A DNA stretch of 64,000 nt from Aquimixticola soesokkakensis (GTDB lineage Bacteria; Pseudomonadota; Alphaproteobacteria; Rhodobacterales; Rhodobacteraceae), in contig NZ_FWFS01000014.1 of NCBI RefSeq assembly GCF_900172375.1, positions 1 to 64,000 of the forward strand, read 5' to 3'. The notes under the pieces are model-generated. The model had not been told where the DNA came from, ran no database searches, and saw only the letters and a program-made list of their open reading frames with translations. Both the position numbers and the translations under genes were made by a program. The first letter of the stretch is position 1. Every line of letters begins with the position of its first letter. Shown here one piece after another: positions 9,031-17,621 of the stretch.

Positions 9031-9276
9031 TTACTGGGCAGGTGCTGCCTCTGGCGCGGCGGGGGCCTCGTTGGTGATCGACACATCGGGCGACGGTGTG
9101 GGCGCGTCGTTGTTGTTGATCGTCACCGAGCCGCCATCAGAGGCGGGCATGCTGATACCGGAATCGTTGCCTACCAAAAGGTAGACCACCACACCAAGCA
9201 CGACGACAACCGCGCCGAGAATAAAGTACAAACCGCCATTGCTGCGGCCTTCGCGAACATAAGTTTCATTGGCCAT
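9031..9276 (-). CDS. Small single-pass membrane protein with Pro/Ala-rich tail
   Basis: 81 residues of unknown function. A short polar N-terminus is followed by one strong transmembrane helix (about residues 15-36, rich in Val, Leu and Gly). A low-complexity tail of Asp, Pro, Ala and Thr then ends PEAAPAQ. By topology the tail is probably periplasmic. A GGAG-like site is present before ATG 9276. No domain is recognised. It is convergent with pyrF and 52 bases downstream of the NUDIX gene on the same strand. Confidence 0.7.
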   Translation of the reverse strand: MANETYVREGRSNGGLYFILGAVVVVLGVVVYLLVGNDSGISMPASDGGSVTINNNDAPTPSPDVSITNEAPAAPEAAPAQ

Positions 9277-9328
9277 GGGATGCTCCTAGCTCTCAGGTCA
9301 TTTGGCGATACAACGCGCCTGCGCTTCC

Positions 9329-9766
9329 TCAGGTTCCCCCTGTCTTGCGCCTGTCTTGCGCCAGACACATCTTGAGGCGTGCAACCTGCGACGGGATCGC
9401 TTTGGGATGCGCAAGAAACGCGGCCACCGGCATATGCTGCCAGCGTTGGCCCTCTTCCCCCAGTCGCACGGCGCGCAGGTCAAGATCATCCCACCGCGCG
9501 CCAAAGAAATGCACGCGCGCTGCAGACCCGCCCGCGCCGTCGCTTTCCACGTGAAACATCACCCGCGCCGGATCAAGCACCAGCCCGAGTTCTTCGTGCA
9601 ATTCGCGCAACGCCGTTGCCAGCGGCGTTTCAAGACCCTCGCGCCCCCCGCCGGGCAAATCCCAAAACCCGGGCCAAGGGATGTCACGCCGCAGATCGCG
9701 TTCGATCACCAGCACGCCCCCACGCACCAGAACGGCGATCTTTGCCCCGTCAAAAGGTTCGTCCAT
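9329..9766 (-). CDS. NUDIX hydrolase
   Basis: 145 residues with a complete Nudix box at 40-62: Gly40, Glu46, Arg54-Glu55, Glu58-Glu59 and Gly61. These bind Mg and hydrolyse a nucleoside diphosphate linked to another group. The substrate cannot be read from the sequence. The start at ATG 9766 (MDEPFDGAK) gives the usual single-domain length; an upstream in-frame run through the antisense of dinB is not credible. It is divergent from dinB, with 87 bases between the starts, so a nucleotide-pool cleaning role is possible but unproven. Confidence 0.9.
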   Translation of the reverse strand: MDEPFDGAKIAVLVRGGVLVIERDLRRDIPWPGFWDLPGGGREGLETPLATALRELHEELGLVLDPARVMFHVESDGAGGSAARVHFFGARWDDLDLRAVRLGEEGQRWQHMPVAAFLAHPKAIPSQVARLKMCLAQDRRKTGGT

Positions 9767-9853
9767 CTCGCCACTCCCCGATTTCGCGGTGTTGCGCGCC
9801 CGCAAACACGATATACTGCCGCCATTCCCCGCACCACAACCACAGGCACCGTC

Positions 9854-11107
9854 ATGCCCTCCCTCTGCCGCGATTGCCTGACACGTTTCCAGACCGGCCC
9901 CCGCTGCCCTGCCTGCGGCCGTCCCCGCATCCTGACGCATGACGAACTCGACACGCTGACCATCGCCCATATGGATTGCGATGCGTTTTACGCCAGCGTC
10001 GAGAAACGCGACAATCGGGCATTGCGCGACAAGCCGGTGATCATCGGTGGCGGGCGGCGCGGCGTGGTCTCCACCGCCTGCTACATCGCGCGCATCCGCG
10101 GCGTGCGCTCGGCAATGCCAATGTATCAGGCCCTCAAACTCTGCCCCGAGGCGGTGGTCGTAAAAGGCCGCATGGAGGTCTACGCCGAAGTCTCGCGCCA
10201 GGTCCGCGCCCTGATGGACGAGCTGACGCCGCTGGTCGAACCTCTGTCGCTCGACGAGGCCTTCATGGATCTTGGCGGGACGGCGAAACTGCACGGCGCA
10301 CCGCCTGCGGTCATGTTGGCGCGCCTGGTCAAGCGGATGCAGGACGAAATCGGCATTTCCGGCTCCATCGGCCTCAGCCACAACAAGTTTCTCGCAAAAA
10401 TTGCCTCCGACCTCGACAAGCCACGCGGATTTTCGATCATCGGCAAGGCCGAGACCGCGCGCTTTCTGGCAGGCAAGCCCGTGCGGCTGATTTGGGGCGT
10501 CGGACAGGCGATGCAAACCTCGCTCGACAAAGCGGGTATCCGCAGCTTCGACGATCTTCTGCGCTGGGAAAAAACGGACCTGATCGCGCGCTTTGGCAGC
10601 ATGGGCGAGCGTCTGTATCACCTTGCGCGCGGCGAGGATTTTCGCCGCATCAGCGCGCGCGAAAGCGTCAAAAGCATTTCCAAAGAGACCACTTTTTCCG
10701 AGGACACGGCCGATCCCGACCAATTGGACGGGCATCTTTGGCGGCTGTCCGAACAAGTATCGGATCGCGCCAAAGCCAAAGGACTGGCAGGGCGCACCGT
10801 GACCCTCAAACTCAAACGGGCCGATTTTTCGCTGATCTCGCGCCGGCATGCCTTGGGAGATCCGACGCAAATGGCAGACCGCATTTACCGGACCGCGCAT
10901 GACCTCTTGGTGGCGACCGGGAAAGGGGGCCCCTACCGGCTGATCGGTGTGGGCATCAGCGACCTTGCCAGCGCCGATCTTGCGGACCGCTCGGGTGATC
11001 TTCTGGATCCTGACGCGGGCAAACGCGCCGCAGCCGAACGCGCTGCCGACGCGATTCGCAAGAAATTCGGCAAAGATGCGATCCTCAAAGGCCGCGCCCT
11101 GCGCTGA
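9854..11107 (+). CDS. dinB: DNA polymerase IV (Y-family) with N-terminal zinc-ribbon-like extension
   Basis: Error-prone translesion polymerase. The 417-residue product has the Y-family catalytic core, with the metal-binding Asp in MDCDAFYASVE (Asp41) and the Asp-Glu pair in SLDEAFMD (134-135). Helix-hairpin-helix and little-finger regions follow. Before the core sits an extension of about 36 residues with two CxxC pairs (Cys5/Cys8 and Cys18/Cys21), likely a small zinc ribbon, which E. coli DinB lacks. The start at ATG 9854 retains this extension. I saw no GTTC-N7-GTTC LexA box in the 87-base upstream gap. Confidence 0.93.
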   Translation: MPSLCRDCLTRFQTGPRCPACGRPRILTHDELDTLTIAHMDCDAFYASVEKRDNRALRDKPVIIGGGRRGVVSTACYIARIRGVRSAMPMYQALKLCPEAVVVKGRMEVYAEVSRQVRALMDELTPLVEPLSLDEAFMDLGGTAKLHGAPPAVMLARLVKRMQDEIGISGSIGLSHNKFLAKIASDLDKPRGFSIIGKAETARFLAGKPVRLIWGVGQAMQTSLDKAGIRSFDDLLRWEKTDLIARFGSMGERLYHLARGEDFRRISARESVKSISKETTFSEDTADPDQLDGHLWRLSEQVSDRAKAKGLAGRTVTLKLKRADFSLISRRHALGDPTQMADRIYRTAHDLLVATGKGGPYRLIGVGISDLASADLADRSGDLLDPDAGKRAAAERAADAIRKKFGKDAILKGRALR

Positions 11108-11111
11108 CGCG

Positions 11112-11972
11112 CTATTCTGCCGCTAGGGGCAGCGCCTCACCGCCATAGCGTGCGATCTGCGCGCTGGCCTGCATCAAGGCCGCTTTGACCTCGACAAACT
11201 CCGGCTTGGGTTCAATCCGCCGCTCGTCCATGTAGAGAGAGCGGTCGATTTCGATCTGCACCGCGTGCTGCCCAAGCGAGGGGCGCCCGTAATGATGCGC
11301 CGTATAGGCCCCCGCGAAAGGCGTGTTGCGCGCGACCTGAAAGCCCGCGCGCTGAAACGCGGTTTCGACCATCTCCACCACATCGCGCGAGGCCGCCGCA
11401 CCAAAGCGGTCCCCGATCACGATCTCGGGTCTGCGGCCCGACGCGGCACGCACACCTGCCACCGCTTCACGCGGCATCGAATGACAGTCCACCAACAGCA
11501 CCTCCCCGTAGAGGTCGCGGGTCTCGCGCAGCAGCTGCACCAGCGTGCGATGGTAGGGATGCCAGACCGCCGCCAACCGCGCGCGCGCGTGTTCCAGCGG
11601 CATCTTTTGCGGGTAAATCGCCCGCCCCCCCGCGACCACGCGCGGAATCACCCCAAGGCCCGAGTTGATGCGCGGGTTCAACGAGGGGCGCGCCAATCCG
11701 GTGATCAAGGCAGGGTCCAGTTCTTCGGGGCCACGGTTGAGATCAACGAAGGCCCGCGGATATAGCGCCGCCAGCAAAGGCGCGCCCAAAGCGGTGACAT
11801 CGCCAAACAAGCGATCAACAAAAGCGTCTTCAGAGGAGCGCAATACATGGGGATCAAGCTGGGACGCCCCCAGAAACTCCGGCGTGTAGTCGCAACCGCT
11901 GTGCGGCGAGCAAAACACAACAGCGCTTGTGCGAACGCGCGGCCGTGTGAGACGATAAGGCGCCTTGGTCAT
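11112..11972 (-). CDS. N-formylglutamate amidohydrolase-family protein
   Basis: 286 residues of the FGase family, zinc hydrolases that release formate from N-formylglutamate in some histidine degradation routes. Visible conserved motifs are CSPHSG (21-26), LNPRINSGLG, LLVDCHSMPR, and the late Q-EIDRSLYMDE block. No hut genes are in the window, so the exact substrate is uncertain; many alphaproteobacterial members are annotated only by family. It is convergent with dinB, with the stops four bases apart. Confidence 0.85.
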   Translation of the reverse strand: MTKAPYRLTRPRVRTSAVVFCSPHSGCDYTPEFLGASQLDPHVLRSSEDAFVDRLFGDVTALGAPLLAALYPRAFVDLNRGPEELDPALITGLARPSLNPRINSGLGVIPRVVAGGRAIYPQKMPLEHARARLAAVWHPYHRTLVQLLRETRDLYGEVLLVDCHSMPREAVAGVRAASGRRPEIVIGDRFGAAASRDVVEMVETAFQRAGFQVARNTPFAGAYTAHHYGRPSLGQHAVQIEIDRSLYMDERRIEPKPEFVEVKAALMQASAQIARYGGEALPLAAE

Positions 11973-12120
11973 CCGGTTTCCTCTTTTGAGGGACTATAGC
12001 ATTGCAAATAGATGCCAAAAGCCCTTGATCAATGCGCCGACTCCTTTTATACGCCTGCGAACCGAAGCGGCTATGCCCGTGTTTCTGACAGAGTGTTCAA
12101 GGATAACCTCCTGAAAGCGC

Positions 12121-12149
12121 TTGACGAATGAGGCACAAATGGCGGATAC
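12121..12149 (+). promoter_or_regulatory. Probable promoter of tRNA-Val
   Basis: TTGACG at 12121-12126 and GGATAC at 12144-12149 are separated by 17 bases, and the tRNA begins 12 bases after the -10. Position and spacing fit a housekeeping promoter. The -10 is imperfect. Confidence 0.4.
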
Positions 12150-12161
12150 GCAGCGGCGGAT

Positions 12162-12236
12162 GGGTGTATAGCTCAGTGGTAGAGCACTTCGTTGACATCG
12201 AAGGGGTCACAAGTTCGAACCTTGTTACGCCCACCA
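12162..12236 (+). tRNA. tRNA-Val (anticodon GAC)
   Basis: 75 bases including an encoded CCA end. The 7-bp acceptor stem pairs (GGGTGTA with TACGCCC, one G-T). The anticodon stem CTTCG/CGAAG encloses loop TTGACAT, with anticodon GAC at 12194-12196. A D-arm with GCTCAGT and a T-arm with GTTCGAAC are present. It reads GUC and GUU valine codons. Confidence 0.96.
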
Positions 12237-12252
12237 TCCACCGCCTTTTTGC

Positions 12253-12270
12253 AAGCCCTTGCGGGTTTTC
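12253..12270 (+). terminator. Weak terminator after tRNA-Val
   Basis: A short stem AAGCCC/GGGTTT (one G-U pair) with loop TTGC and four T, starting 17 bases after the tRNA. It is weak, so read-through into rpmJ is possible. Confidence 0.35.
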
Positions 12271-12326
12271 ACGAAGGCACAGGTTTTGAAATGGCGCGCG
12301 CAGCGCCGCGATGAAGGAGAAGGCCG

Positions 12327-12452
12327 ATGAAAGTCCGCAATTCACTCCGCTCGCTGAAGAACCGGCACCGCGATTGCCGCGTCGTGCGCCGTAAAGGCCG
12401 CGTCTACGTGATCAACAAGACGCAGCGCCGTTTTAAGGCACGTCAGGGTTAA
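12327..12452 (+). CDS. rpmJ: 50S ribosomal protein L36
   Basis: A 41-residue, highly basic ribosomal protein starting [17 protein letters not shown] and ending FKARQG. It has only one cysteine, so it belongs to the zinc-free L36 form that is normal in alphaproteobacteria. AAGGAGAAG lies just before ATG 12327. It stands alone, directly after tRNA-Val and before a strong terminator, rather than in the spc operon, as is typical for this form. Confidence 0.95.
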   Translation: MKVRNSLRSLKNRHRDCRVVRRKGRVYVINKTQRRFKARQG

Positions 12453-12491
12453 TCCCGGACTGCCTTTCGCCTCAGCAGCGATATAAAAAAG

Positions 12492-12521
12492 CCCGTTGGA
12501 TTTATTTCCAACGGGTTTTTT
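12492..12521 (+). terminator. Rho-independent terminator of rpmJ
   Basis: A 9-bp stem (12492-12500 with 12507-12515), 6-base AT loop and a run of six T. It lies 39 bases after the rpmJ stop. The minus-strand side is preceded by A-rich sequence, so it could also end the converging DUF3775 gene. Confidence 0.85.
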
Positions 12522-12545
12522 CGTGTCAAACGGGGTCAAACGGCC

Positions 12546-12941
12546 TTAGCGGTAGAGTTCGTCCTCTTCTTCCTCGGGATCGATCCCGAGCAGGTTCAAA
12601 CCCTCTTCCAGATAATCGGCCAAAAGCGGAATCCCGAGCAGGTAATCCTCGGTCGGCGTGTCGCCCGATTCGCCCTTGGCGGTCTCCACCGCCTCGTCCC
12701 AGTCATCGGTGGTGAAGGTATCGCGACCGATCCACATGATCGCGACCAGTTCCGCCTTTTCGTCATCGTTGAGGGAGGTCATGAATTCGCGCAATTCCTG
12801 ATCGGTCGCATCGGTCGCGCGCGCCTCCAGAATCGCATCCGATTCCATCGCATCGCCGGGTTCATCCCAACGACCGACTTTCACGTCGATTTCGCGGGCC
12901 CGCACGATGACATGGGCCACGATGCTCGGTGAGATTTCCAT
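12546..12941 (-). CDS. DUF3775 domain protein
   Basis: 131 residues, strongly acidic, matching the DUF3775 family of alphaproteobacterial proteins with no established function. Seen are the aromatic-acidic core VAIMWIGRDTFTTDDW and the ending DYLEEGLNLLGIDPEEEEDE. No signal or membrane segment. The start at ATG 12941 has AAGGAA about nine bases upstream; a further in-frame ATG six codons earlier lacks support. It lies 99 bases downstream of rmuC on the same strand. Confidence 0.85.
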   Translation of the reverse strand: MEISPSIVAHVIVRAREIDVKVGRWDEPGDAMESDAILEARATDATDQELREFMTSLNDDEKAELVAIMWIGRDTFTTDDWDEAVETAKGESGDTPTEDYLLGIPLLADYLEEGLNLLGIDPEEEEDELYR

Positions 12942-13040
12942 CCGGTGTTCCTTTCGCAAATGCGTCTGTCAAATCCTGACGCAGAGCCACCCTGCGTCAC
13001 TATGATTTGGGTCAAACGCACCGCCGCGCTCGGATGTTCC

Positions 13041-14201
13041 CTAGTCCGGGCGGCTCACTTGCATCACGCTTTCGGCACCTTTGGGCGGATCGGCGGCGAG
13101 CTCCTCGAAATCGAACTGGTCAAGGCGTCGCGCGCGCCGCCCCGCCTTATCCGCGGAGGTTTTGATTTCCTCGATATCGCGGGCCGCTTGCCCGAAATGG
13201 CGGTCCAGATTTTCCACCCGTACCCCCAGCCGTTCGACATCGCCGTTAAGCAGCGCCAGTTCTTTGCGAATCGCGCCTGCCTGTTCGCGCATCCGCGCAT
13301 CCTTCAACACCGCGCGCATCGTGTTCAGCGTCGCCATGCAGGTGGTCGGCGACACGATCCAGACCCGCCGGTCAAAGCCTTCGCGCACGACTTCGGGGAA
13401 ATTCGCGTGGATTTCGGCATAGACCGCCTCGGACGGCAAAAACATCAGCGCGCCCTCGGCTGTCTCCCCCTCAAGGATGTATTTATCTGCAATGGCTTTG
13501 ATATGTGCGCGCACAGAGGCCCGCATGAATTTGGCCGCCTCGCTCACCTCCCATTGGGTTTTCGCCCGTCGAAGTGCCTCATAGGCCTCCAGCGGGAACT
13601 TGGCATCGACCACGATCGGACCCGGAGGATTGGGCAGGTGGATCAGGCAATCCGCGCGCCGGCCGTTCGACAGCGTGGCCTGCATCGTATAGCCATCCGA
13701 GGGCAAGGCCTTGGTCACGATGTCATGCAACTGGATTTCCCCAAAGGCGCCCCGTGCCTGTTTGTTTGACAGGATATCCTGCAAAGACAGAACATTGCCC
13801 GACAGCTTTTCGATATTGGCCTGCGCCTTGTCGATGGCAACCAAGCGTTGCTGCAAGTCCCCCAAGGATTGCGCCGTGCGCCGCGCCGAACCGTTGAGGT
13901 TTTCGGTCATCGCGAGGCCAACATCGGCCAGACGCCGTTCCATCAGCTTTAGCATATTTGCCTGCGCGGCGGACTGCGCTTCGGACACGTGATTCAACCC
14001 GCCCGCAAGCTGGTGTTGCCCGTCTGACAGATGCTGCACCCGTTGACCGAGAGTGGCCATCTCGCGCGCAATCGGCAGGACGGCGCGCGCCGCCTCACTG
14101 GTGCGCCGCAAAAGCACACCCATCAGAATCAGGACCAATAGGGCAATGAGGCCGCCCGCCAGCCCCGCAATCACCAGCGGATCGGCCAGATCAACCTGCA
14201 T
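13041..14201 (-). CDS. rmuC: DNA recombination protein RmuC
   Basis: 386 residues. An N-terminal transmembrane helix (about 9-30) is followed by a long helical, probably coiled-coil, section (30-140) and the RmuC nuclease-like domain with VVDAKFPLEAY. In E. coli rmuC loss increases inversion at short repeats, and the family is thought to limit rearrangements. The start codon shares one base with the mutL stop (TGATG at 14203-14199), so translation is probably coupled, linking two genome-stability genes. Confidence 0.93.
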   Translation of the reverse strand: MQVDLADPLVIAGLAGGLIALLVLILMGVLLRRTSEAARAVLPIAREMATLGQRVQHLSDGQHQLAGGLNHVSEAQSAAQANMLKLMERRLADVGLAMTENLNGSARRTAQSLGDLQQRLVAIDKAQANIEKLSGNVLSLQDILSNKQARGAFGEIQLHDIVTKALPSDGYTMQATLSNGRRADCLIHLPNPPGPIVVDAKFPLEAYEALRRAKTQWEVSEAAKFMRASVRAHIKAIADKYILEGETAEGALMFLPSEAVYAEIHANFPEVVREGFDRRVWIVSPTTCMATLNTMRAVLKDARMREQAGAIRKELALLNGDVERLGVRVENLDRHFGQAARDIEEIKTSADKAGRRARRLDQFDFEELAADPPKGAESVMQVSRPD

Positions 14202-16117
14202 CAGGTGCGCCCGAACAAGCGTTCGATGTCAGATAATTTCAGCTCGACATAGGTCGGACGGCCATGGTTGCACTGGCCCGAATGCGGCGTGGCCTCCATT
14301 TCGCGCAGCAGCGCGTTCATCTCGTCGGCGCGCATCTGGCGGCCCGATCGGATCGAACCGTGACAGGCCACGCGGCTCAACACTGCCTCGATCCGCGCTT
14401 GAACGGTCGAGCTGTCACCAAGATCAGACAGCTCGTCCAGAATATCGCGGATCATCCGTTTCGCATCGACGCGCCCCAACACCGCAGGGGTTTCACGCAC
14501 CGCAATCGCACCACCGCCAAAGGGCTCGATCCCCAGACCGAGCGTGGCCAGATCTTCGGCAATATCAAGCAGGCAAGCACAGTCATTGTCGCTGAGTTCA
14601 ACGATTTCGGGAATCAGCAGCGCCTGCGAGGCCACGCCGTTTTGCGCCATCTGTTTCTTGAGCTTTTCATAGACCAACCGCTCGTGCGCGGCGTGCTGGT
14701 CCACAACCACAATGCCGCGCGCGGTCTGTGCGATGATGTAGTTTTCATGCACCTGCGCGCGCGCCGCGCCCAAGGGAAGATCGCTGTCAGGGGTGTCGAA
14801 CGGGGTCGGCTCAACCCGCGCGGAGGCGGCCATCTGGCTGAACCCCGCTTCGGCAAAGCCGCGCGGGCTGTCACGCTCGGGGGCCTGCGACAGATAGCCC
14901 GCAGCGCGCGCCTCCTCGCTGGGACGCTCGGGCGTATAGCTGGCAAAGCTGCGCTCGAATCCCGTGGCGGGCGCCTGATAGCGATGCGGCGGGGCAGTGT
15001 CAGCGGCACCTGGTTCGGGGCGAAACGCCCCCAGGGTCGCTTGGGCCACCGTTGTCGAGGCGCGGTGCCCCGCCTCCGCCAGAGCGTGGCGCAGACCCGA
15101 CACGATCAAGCCGCGCGCCATGGACGGGTCGCGAAAGCGCACCTCGGATTTTGCGGGATGGACGTTCACATCCACCAGATGCGGATCGCAATCGATGAAC
15201 AGGCAGGCGGCGGGGTGACGGTCGCGGCTGAGGTAGTCGAAATAGGCGGCACGCAAGGCCCCGATCAGCACCTTGTCCTTCACCGGGCGCCCGTTCACGA
15301 AAAGATATTGCGCCACAGCAGAGCCGCGCGAATAGGTCGGCAACGCGGCATAACCCGTCAGGTGCAGCCCCTCGCGCTCGGCATCGATCGCAATGGCATT
15401 TTCCGCAAATTCGCGCCCCAACACGCAGGTCAGCCGCCCGTGCAGCGCGTCGAACATGTCGCCGCTTTCCGGCTCGGCGCGAAACAGCACACGCCCTTCG
15501 CCGCCGCCCGTGACATCGCGCAATGTGAAGCCGACAAAAGGTTCGGCCATCGCAAGTTTGCGCACCACCTCGCCAATCGCCTGCGCTTCGGCGCGGTCGG
15601 TGCGCAGGAATTTCAGCCGTGCGGGCGTGGCGAAAAACAGATCGCGCAGCTCGACCACGGTGCCGCCAGACAGGGCCGCAGGGCGCACCGGCTCGGCGTG
15701 GCCACCGCTGACGCTGAGCACACAGCCCTCGCCGCCTTCAACACGGCTGGTGATGGACAACCGCCCCACCGCCCCGAGCGAGGGCAGCGCCTCGCCGCGA
15801 AACCCGAAGGTGTGAATGTCGAGCAGATCGGAGCCGTCGATTTTTGACGTGGCATGACGCGACAGCGCCAGCGGAAGATCGTCAGCCGTCATACCGCAGC
15901 CGTCATCGGTGATCCGGATCAGGCTTTTGCCACCATCAGCGTAGGCGATTTCGATGCGGCGCGCGCCCGCATCGACGGCGTTTTCGACCAGTTCCTTTAC
16001 CGCAGAGGCCGGACGTTCGACCACTTCACCCGCCGCGATACGGTTGATGGCACCTTCGTCGAGTTGACGGATCACAGGGCGCTCAACAGCACCCATCTTG
16101 GGGGTCACGGAATTCAT
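14201..16117 (-). CDS. mutL: DNA mismatch repair protein MutL with endonuclease motif
   Basis: Couples mismatch recognition by MutS to strand removal. The 638-residue product has the GHKL ATPase (NRIAAGEVVERP at 26-37, KELVENAVDAG, DGCGM at 72-76, GFRGEALPS). Its C-terminal dimerisation domain carries DQHAAHERLVYE at 473-484, an exact fit to the DQHA-x2-E-x4-E metal site of MutL endonucleases, with ACHGSIRSGR (584-593) and CNHGRP (616-621). It should therefore nick DNA itself, as expected in a MutH-less lineage. Two starts are possible, 16117 and 16096; neither has a strong ribosome site. Confidence 0.96.
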   Translation of the reverse strand: MNSVTPKMGAVERPVIRQLDEGAINRIAAGEVVERPASAVKELVENAVDAGARRIEIAYADGGKSLIRITDDGCGMTADDLPLALSRHATSKIDGSDLLDIHTFGFRGEALPSLGAVGRLSITSRVEGGEGCVLSVSGGHAEPVRPAALSGGTVVELRDLFFATPARLKFLRTDRAEAQAIGEVVRKLAMAEPFVGFTLRDVTGGGEGRVLFRAEPESGDMFDALHGRLTCVLGREFAENAIAIDAEREGLHLTGYAALPTYSRGSAVAQYLFVNGRPVKDKVLIGALRAAYFDYLSRDRHPAACLFIDCDPHLVDVNVHPAKSEVRFRDPSMARGLIVSGLRHALAEAGHRASTTVAQATLGAFRPEPGAADTAPPHRYQAPATGFERSFASYTPERPSEEARAAGYLSQAPERDSPRGFAEAGFSQMAASARVEPTPFDTPDSDLPLGAARAQVHENYIIAQTARGIVVVDQHAAHERLVYEKLKKQMAQNGVASQALLIPEIVELSDNDCACLLDIAEDLATLGLGIEPFGGGAIAVRETPAVLGRVDAKRMIRDILDELSDLGDSSTVQARIEAVLSRVACHGSIRSGRQMRADEMNALLREMEATPHSGQCNHGRPTYVELKLSDIERLFGRT

Positions 16118-16199
16118 GCCACTAGACGTAGCACGCCTCGCGGGATTTCTAAACCGATTCTGCGGCGCGAATTGTTCAAATCCGCGCCACTGCGCAGCG

Positions 16200-17621
16200 C
16201 TACTCTGTCGCGGATTCGGGCAGGGTTTGCGTGGGTGGATTGGTAAGATCGTTTTGATCCAGGGGCTGCAATCCGGGTGCGGGGTCCGGCGTTGCGGTGA
16301 CCTCCTCGCCCTCGACGCCCAGCGGGTCCCCGACCACGACAACATGCAGCGCCTCGGGGTCATACAACCGCTTTGCCATCGCATTTGCCTGCTCCAGCGT
16401 CACCGCCTCGACCATCGCATTGCGGTCTTGCACATATTCCGGCCCAAGCCCGATCATCTGCATGCCAACCATAATTTTGGCAATCGGCGCGTTGCCATCA
16501 AAGCGCAGCGCATAGGCACCGGTCAGATAGGTTTTGGCCGCGTCGAGTTCCTCTTGGGTGATCCCGGTTTGCGCCATCTCGGCCCATTCCTGACGCACCA
16601 CCGCAAGCGCTTCGCCCATTTTGTCATTGGCCGATGCGAATTGACCCAAGATCAGTTCGGAATAATCAGAGGGCAGCAAATAGGTGCCGATTCCATAGGT
16701 CAGACCCCGCTTTTCGCGCACTTCGCTCATCAATCGCGCCTCGCGCCCCCCGCCGAAAATCTCGTTGACGATATAGGCAACCACGTAGTCGGGATCGTTG
16801 CGGCGGATGCCTTCATGGCCAAAAACGGCGATGCTTTGGGGGGTGTCAAAGGGCACAATCGTTGTGCCCCCCGCAAGCTGGTAGGTCGCGTGATCGGGCA
16901 AAGGCGCCCCCACTTCGGGCAGGCCCGCAAAGAGACGATCCACCAGCGCGGACACTTCGGCGGCACTGATATCGCCCACCGCCGACACGTAAAGCCGGTC
17001 ACGGGTCAAAATACGGTCGCGCGTGGTGAACATGTCGTCGCGCGTCAACCCCTCGACCGACACCGGCGTTCCATCCAGCGACGTGGCATAGGGGTGACCG
17101 GCAAAGGCCAGCCGATCAAAGGTCTGGATGGCGATATCGCCCGGATCAGTCGCCTCGGAGGCTATGATGGATTGCACCTGCCCTTTGACGCGTTCCACAG
17201 CATCTTCGTCAAAACGGGTTTCCATCAGCGCAGTGCGCAACAGATCGACCGCTTGCGTGCGATTTTCCGTCAAAAACTTGGCCGAAATGGCAACGCCGTC
17301 ATCATAGGCATCGAATTTATAGGAGGCCGCCAGCGCTTCGCGGGCCTTGGCAAAGCCCTGCGCATCCATGTCGCCCGCGCCCTCTTCGATGAGCGCCATC
17401 ATCAGGTTGACCTCACCGCGCTTGCCCGGACGGTCCAGCACCGCACCGCCCTTGAAGCGGATTTCGAGTGCGGTAAAGGGGATCGAATGCTCTTCGACCA
17501 GCCAGACGTTGATCCCGCCGGGCGTCTTGAGGGTCTGGATATCGACAGCCGCGCGCGCCGTCGGGGCGAATGCGACACAGGACAAAGCGCTGGCAACAAC
17601 CAGCATCAAAACGCGGATCAT
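16200..17621 (-). CDS. M16-family peptidase-like protein lacking the zinc motif
   Basis: 473 residues with a cleavable signal peptide (1-24, ending PTARA), placing it in the periplasm. The two-lobed M16 fold is recognisable, including GGGREARLMSEVREKRGLTYGIG. The catalytic HxxEH is absent; the equivalent stretch reads NLMMALIEEGAG. Such non-catalytic chains pair with an active partner, as in two-chain bacterial M16 peptidases. Its ATG overlaps the stop of the active M16 gene by four bases (ATGA). The C-terminal tail is Pro/Thr-rich. Confidence 0.92.
   Translation of the reverse strand: MIRVLMLVVASALSCVAFAPTARAAVDIQTLKTPGGINVWLVEEHSIPFTALEIRFKGGAVLDRPGKRGEVNLMMALIEEGAGDMDAQGFAKAREALAASYKFDAYDDGVAISAKFLTENRTQAVDLLRTALMETRFDEDAVERVKGQVQSIIASEATDPGDIAIQTFDRLAFAGHPYATSLDGTPVSVEGLTRDDMFTTRDRILTRDRLYVSAVGDISAAEVSALVDRLFAGLPEVGAPLPDHATYQLAGGTTIVPFDTPQSIAVFGHEGIRRNDPDYVVAYIVNEIFGGGREARLMSEVREKRGLTYGIGTYLLPSDYSELILGQFASANDKMGEALAVVRQEWAEMAQTGITQEELDAAKTYLTGAYALRFDGNAPIAKIMVGMQMIGLGPEYVQDRNAMVEAVTLEQANAMAKRLYDPEALHVVVVGDPLGVEGEEVTATPDPAPGLQPLDQNDLTNPPTQTLPESATE

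Noticed and set aside
9767-9853. LexA box (GTTC-N7-GTTC) between NUDIX and dinB
   Set aside because: No match to the alphaproteobacterial SOS motif in the 87-base gap.
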